From: Martensiomyces pterosporus
Lineage: Eukaryota > Kickxellomycota > Kickxellomycetes > Kickxellales > Kickxellaceae
Direction of reading: 5' to 3'
Length of the DNA: 64,000 nt
NCBI GenBank assembly: GCA_025201845.1
Contig: MU603975.1
Span: 62,611-126,610 of the forward strand
Part shown: positions 62,417 through 64,000 of the stretch, in pieces
Layout of the letters: each line of letters begins with the position of its first letter
Numbering within the stretch: the stretch's first letter is position 1
Notes under the pieces: model-generated
Databases searched by the model: none
Told to the model about the DNA's origin: nothing
What the model saw: only the letters and a program-made list of their open reading frames with translations
Program-made: the position numbers and the translations under genes

Positions 62417-63878
62417 ATGCGTGCAAACGACCCCCAAGGCACCATAGCAGAGGAGGTGCTGATCCAGACCCTCGATGCTGCTTTGCAAGATCCGCGCGTG
62501 TACGTAAAAGCAACTGGGTCACGTTCTTTTTCCTGTTTTACAAGAGCACTACTACTAATACATGGCGAGCTATGGTCCTCTTTCAACCTCCATTGGCTGC
62601 TCTCTGCATGTAAATGCCGTTGTTGGCTAGCAAGCGGCTGGATTTCGTCCCAGTATTCCCAGCACGTCCTCTTGAGAGTGGCATTTACCCATTCATGATC
62701 AAGGAGGGGTGTCTTGGAGTACCCACCAAGGTAGTCCCAGCAATTCTAAGATCAGCTTGGCGCTGGGTACTGGAGCACTCGGGCATCGAAAGTGGTAGCC
62801 AGGTGCGAGATGTGGCTACGAACCAGCAGGTTTGTACGCTCACAAGATGCATCCTGGCTCTAAACCCTGACCACCATTCAGCGTGGAATTGGAGGTAAAG
62901 TGAATCAGCAACAAGGCTGCGGCTCTTGCTTTTTGCCATATTCATAGATCCGGGTCTTTACTAACTCCGTTTTGCTTTCACAGTGTAGGAAGCGGCTGCT
63001 CAGAGATGGAGTCTGCACACACGAGGACGAGATGAGGATGCTCGATTTGTTTGTTACATACAAGCGGCACTGTAAAGCAAGCCTTGTCTGGCATCACAGG
63101 TAAGAGAGAGCATCTGCCACTGTGATTTTGTTCCTGCTTTTGGCCCATGGCACCCTTTTCCAACATATAAACCTCTGAATAATTGGTATCTGCATCGGCT
63201 GCTTCTACATCGCGCTACTACAGGCGATGGATCCTAGAGACATTTGTATTTAGCAGCCTTAGCCGCGAGAGCGTGCCAGAAACTAGCCGGCGCCTTGCCA
63301 CTCTCTGGAAGGCTGAATCCGCGCTTTGCTACGAGTGCTGCGAGAGATACCCGCGCAACTACCACTGCTGGGTTTATCGCTGGTGGTGCTATCAACAAGT
63401 ACGCCGCCTCATTGACACCAGCACTGCTGATACGGAGCAACACACGCACGAACGGCATCCTGACGATGCTGAGCTCGAGTCCGTCTCGGAATGGGTTGGT
63501 CGCCATCCAGCAGACTACGCTGCGCTCCACTACCATCACTTGCTTGCCGAATTCGTTTGCCAAGATCCATTTGACGTCCAGCGGTTAACGGCGATCGCAC
63601 AGACTGAGCTAGCAAGCACCACCTCCATGCTGGCAGGATTGTATACGAGCTACGAGTCGATCTGGTACCACAGGCGCTGGTGCCTGTCAGCCATCGCCTC
63701 GCATACTGCACAGCCTGCTGCTGACAAGGAGATGGCGTTTGCCCAAGGCATTTTGGACCGATTTAAAGCTGACGACCTCATCGCTGTGCTTGTTGAAAAA
63801 CACAAGGCATGGGTTTGCGCAGAGCTGCTCCCACCAGCCAAAGGACACCAGGAGTCAGACGAGCAAGCACCGCGATGA
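62417..63878 (+). CDS. PTAR1: PTAR1-like protein prenyltransferase alpha subunit (GGTase-III type)
   Basis: In animals PTAR1 pairs with the RabGGTase beta subunit to form GGTase-III, which geranylgeranylates the SNARE Ykt6. Four exons: 62417-62503, 62635-62894, 62989-63099 and 63224-63878; 370 aa. Introns are 131, 94 and 124 bp. Junctions 2 and 3 are certain because they restore HHSAWNWRKRLL and SLVWHHRRWILE, the tell-tale prenyltransferase-alpha repeats. The first junction (VYRLDFVPVFP) is the best in-phase choice but less certain, since another in-phase donor lies two codons earlier. More repeats follow: YPRNYHCWVYRWWC, HPADYAALHYHHLL and YESIWYHRRWC. The dispersed repeats, short length and lack of LRR or Ig domains favour PTAR1 over Bet4 or Ram2. 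Confidence 0.85.
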
Positions 63879-63948
63879 ATTGCCGGCTTGCTTAACTAGC
63901 GTTAGAGACTGCGAGGCTTTATGACCCCCAACGAATGCAAAAACGTGC

Positions 63949-63954
63949 AATAAA
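63949..63954 (+). terminator. AATAAA polyadenylation signal after PTAR1
   Basis: AATAAA lies 70 bp after the stop codon and 11 bp before a 35-base A run that ends the window. Good spacing for a cleavage and polyadenylation site. Confidence 0.55.
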
Positions 63955-63964
63955 CGCAGCACAC

Positions 63965-63965
<1 letters not shown>

Positions 63966-64000
<35 letters not shown>
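63966..64000. repeat. A35 homopolymer at the window end
   Basis: Uninterrupted A from 63966 to the last base, right after AATAAA and CACACC. May continue outside the window. Confidence 0.95.

Noticed and set aside
1..64000. tRNA, rRNA, transposon or CRISPR elements
   Set aside because: Scanned by eye for tRNA B-box-like GGTTCGA, reverse transcriptase or transposase motifs, long terminal repeats and regularly spaced repeats; none convincing. A tRNAscan and repeat search would be decisive.

Overview
This window is nuclear DNA from a fungus. It is moderately GC-rich, and its genes are compact and often divergent or convergent. They carry a few short GT-AG introns, mostly about 60-210 bp (395 bp in the MBF gene), with GTAAGT-like donors. 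Fungal-specific products (APSES/KilA-N cell-cycle factor, mitoribosomal MRP51, MTC1, CGR1, TLG1) place it in Fungi. Genes usually missing from yeasts (an animal-like ROD/KNTC1 and a PTAR1 prenyltransferase subunit), with Gln/Ala/Ser-rich disordered regions, suggest an early-diverging lineage. Kickxellomycotina is my best guess. That placement is inference and was not computed.

Layout, left to right. 0-4.2 kb: PXR1/PINX1 (minus, cut by the left edge) and ASH2 (minus). 4.2-6.8 kb: long gene-free divergent promoter region ending in a 72-bp tandem duplication. 6.8-19 kb: MBF-type APSES factor, four-LIM protein and CDT1 (all plus). 19-24.4 kb: PKA regulatory subunit BCY1 (minus), then CGR1, Rho-GDI and a LYAR-type zinc-finger protein (plus). 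24.7-26.4 kb: a cluster of small, probably secreted Cys-rich ORFs, the most novel-looking part. 28-35 kb: FHA-forkhead factor (plus) and a type IIA P-type cation ATPase (minus). 35.8-39.8 kb: MTC1, an unresolved small ORF, then MRP51, next to a 10-N gap flanked by two copies of the same 601 bp. 40-48.7 kb: SMC6 (minus), YVH1 (plus), TLG1 (minus), ARP1 (plus) and an Alba-domain gene (minus). 49-57.4 kb: one intronless 2815-residue ROD/KNTC1-like gene. 57.5-63.9 kb: paraoxonase-like gene (minus), THP3/LENG8 (plus) and PTAR1 (plus, four exons), ending in A35.

There is no operon logic. Many genes are cell-cycle or chromosome genes (MBF, CDT1, forkhead, SMC6, ROD, ARP1) or housekeeping genes, interleaved as in ordinary euchromatin. 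Seven protein genes were rebuilt by joining exons where the codon phase and the family's conserved sequence both agree: PXR1, ASH2, MBF, LIM, TLG1, Alba and paraoxonase. I see no transposon, CRISPR array, rRNA or tRNA gene.

Several short tandem duplications (72, 89, 72 and 24 bp periods) and the N-gap duplication should be checked against reads before being treated as biology. The 89-bp one shifts the frame of the forkhead gene.
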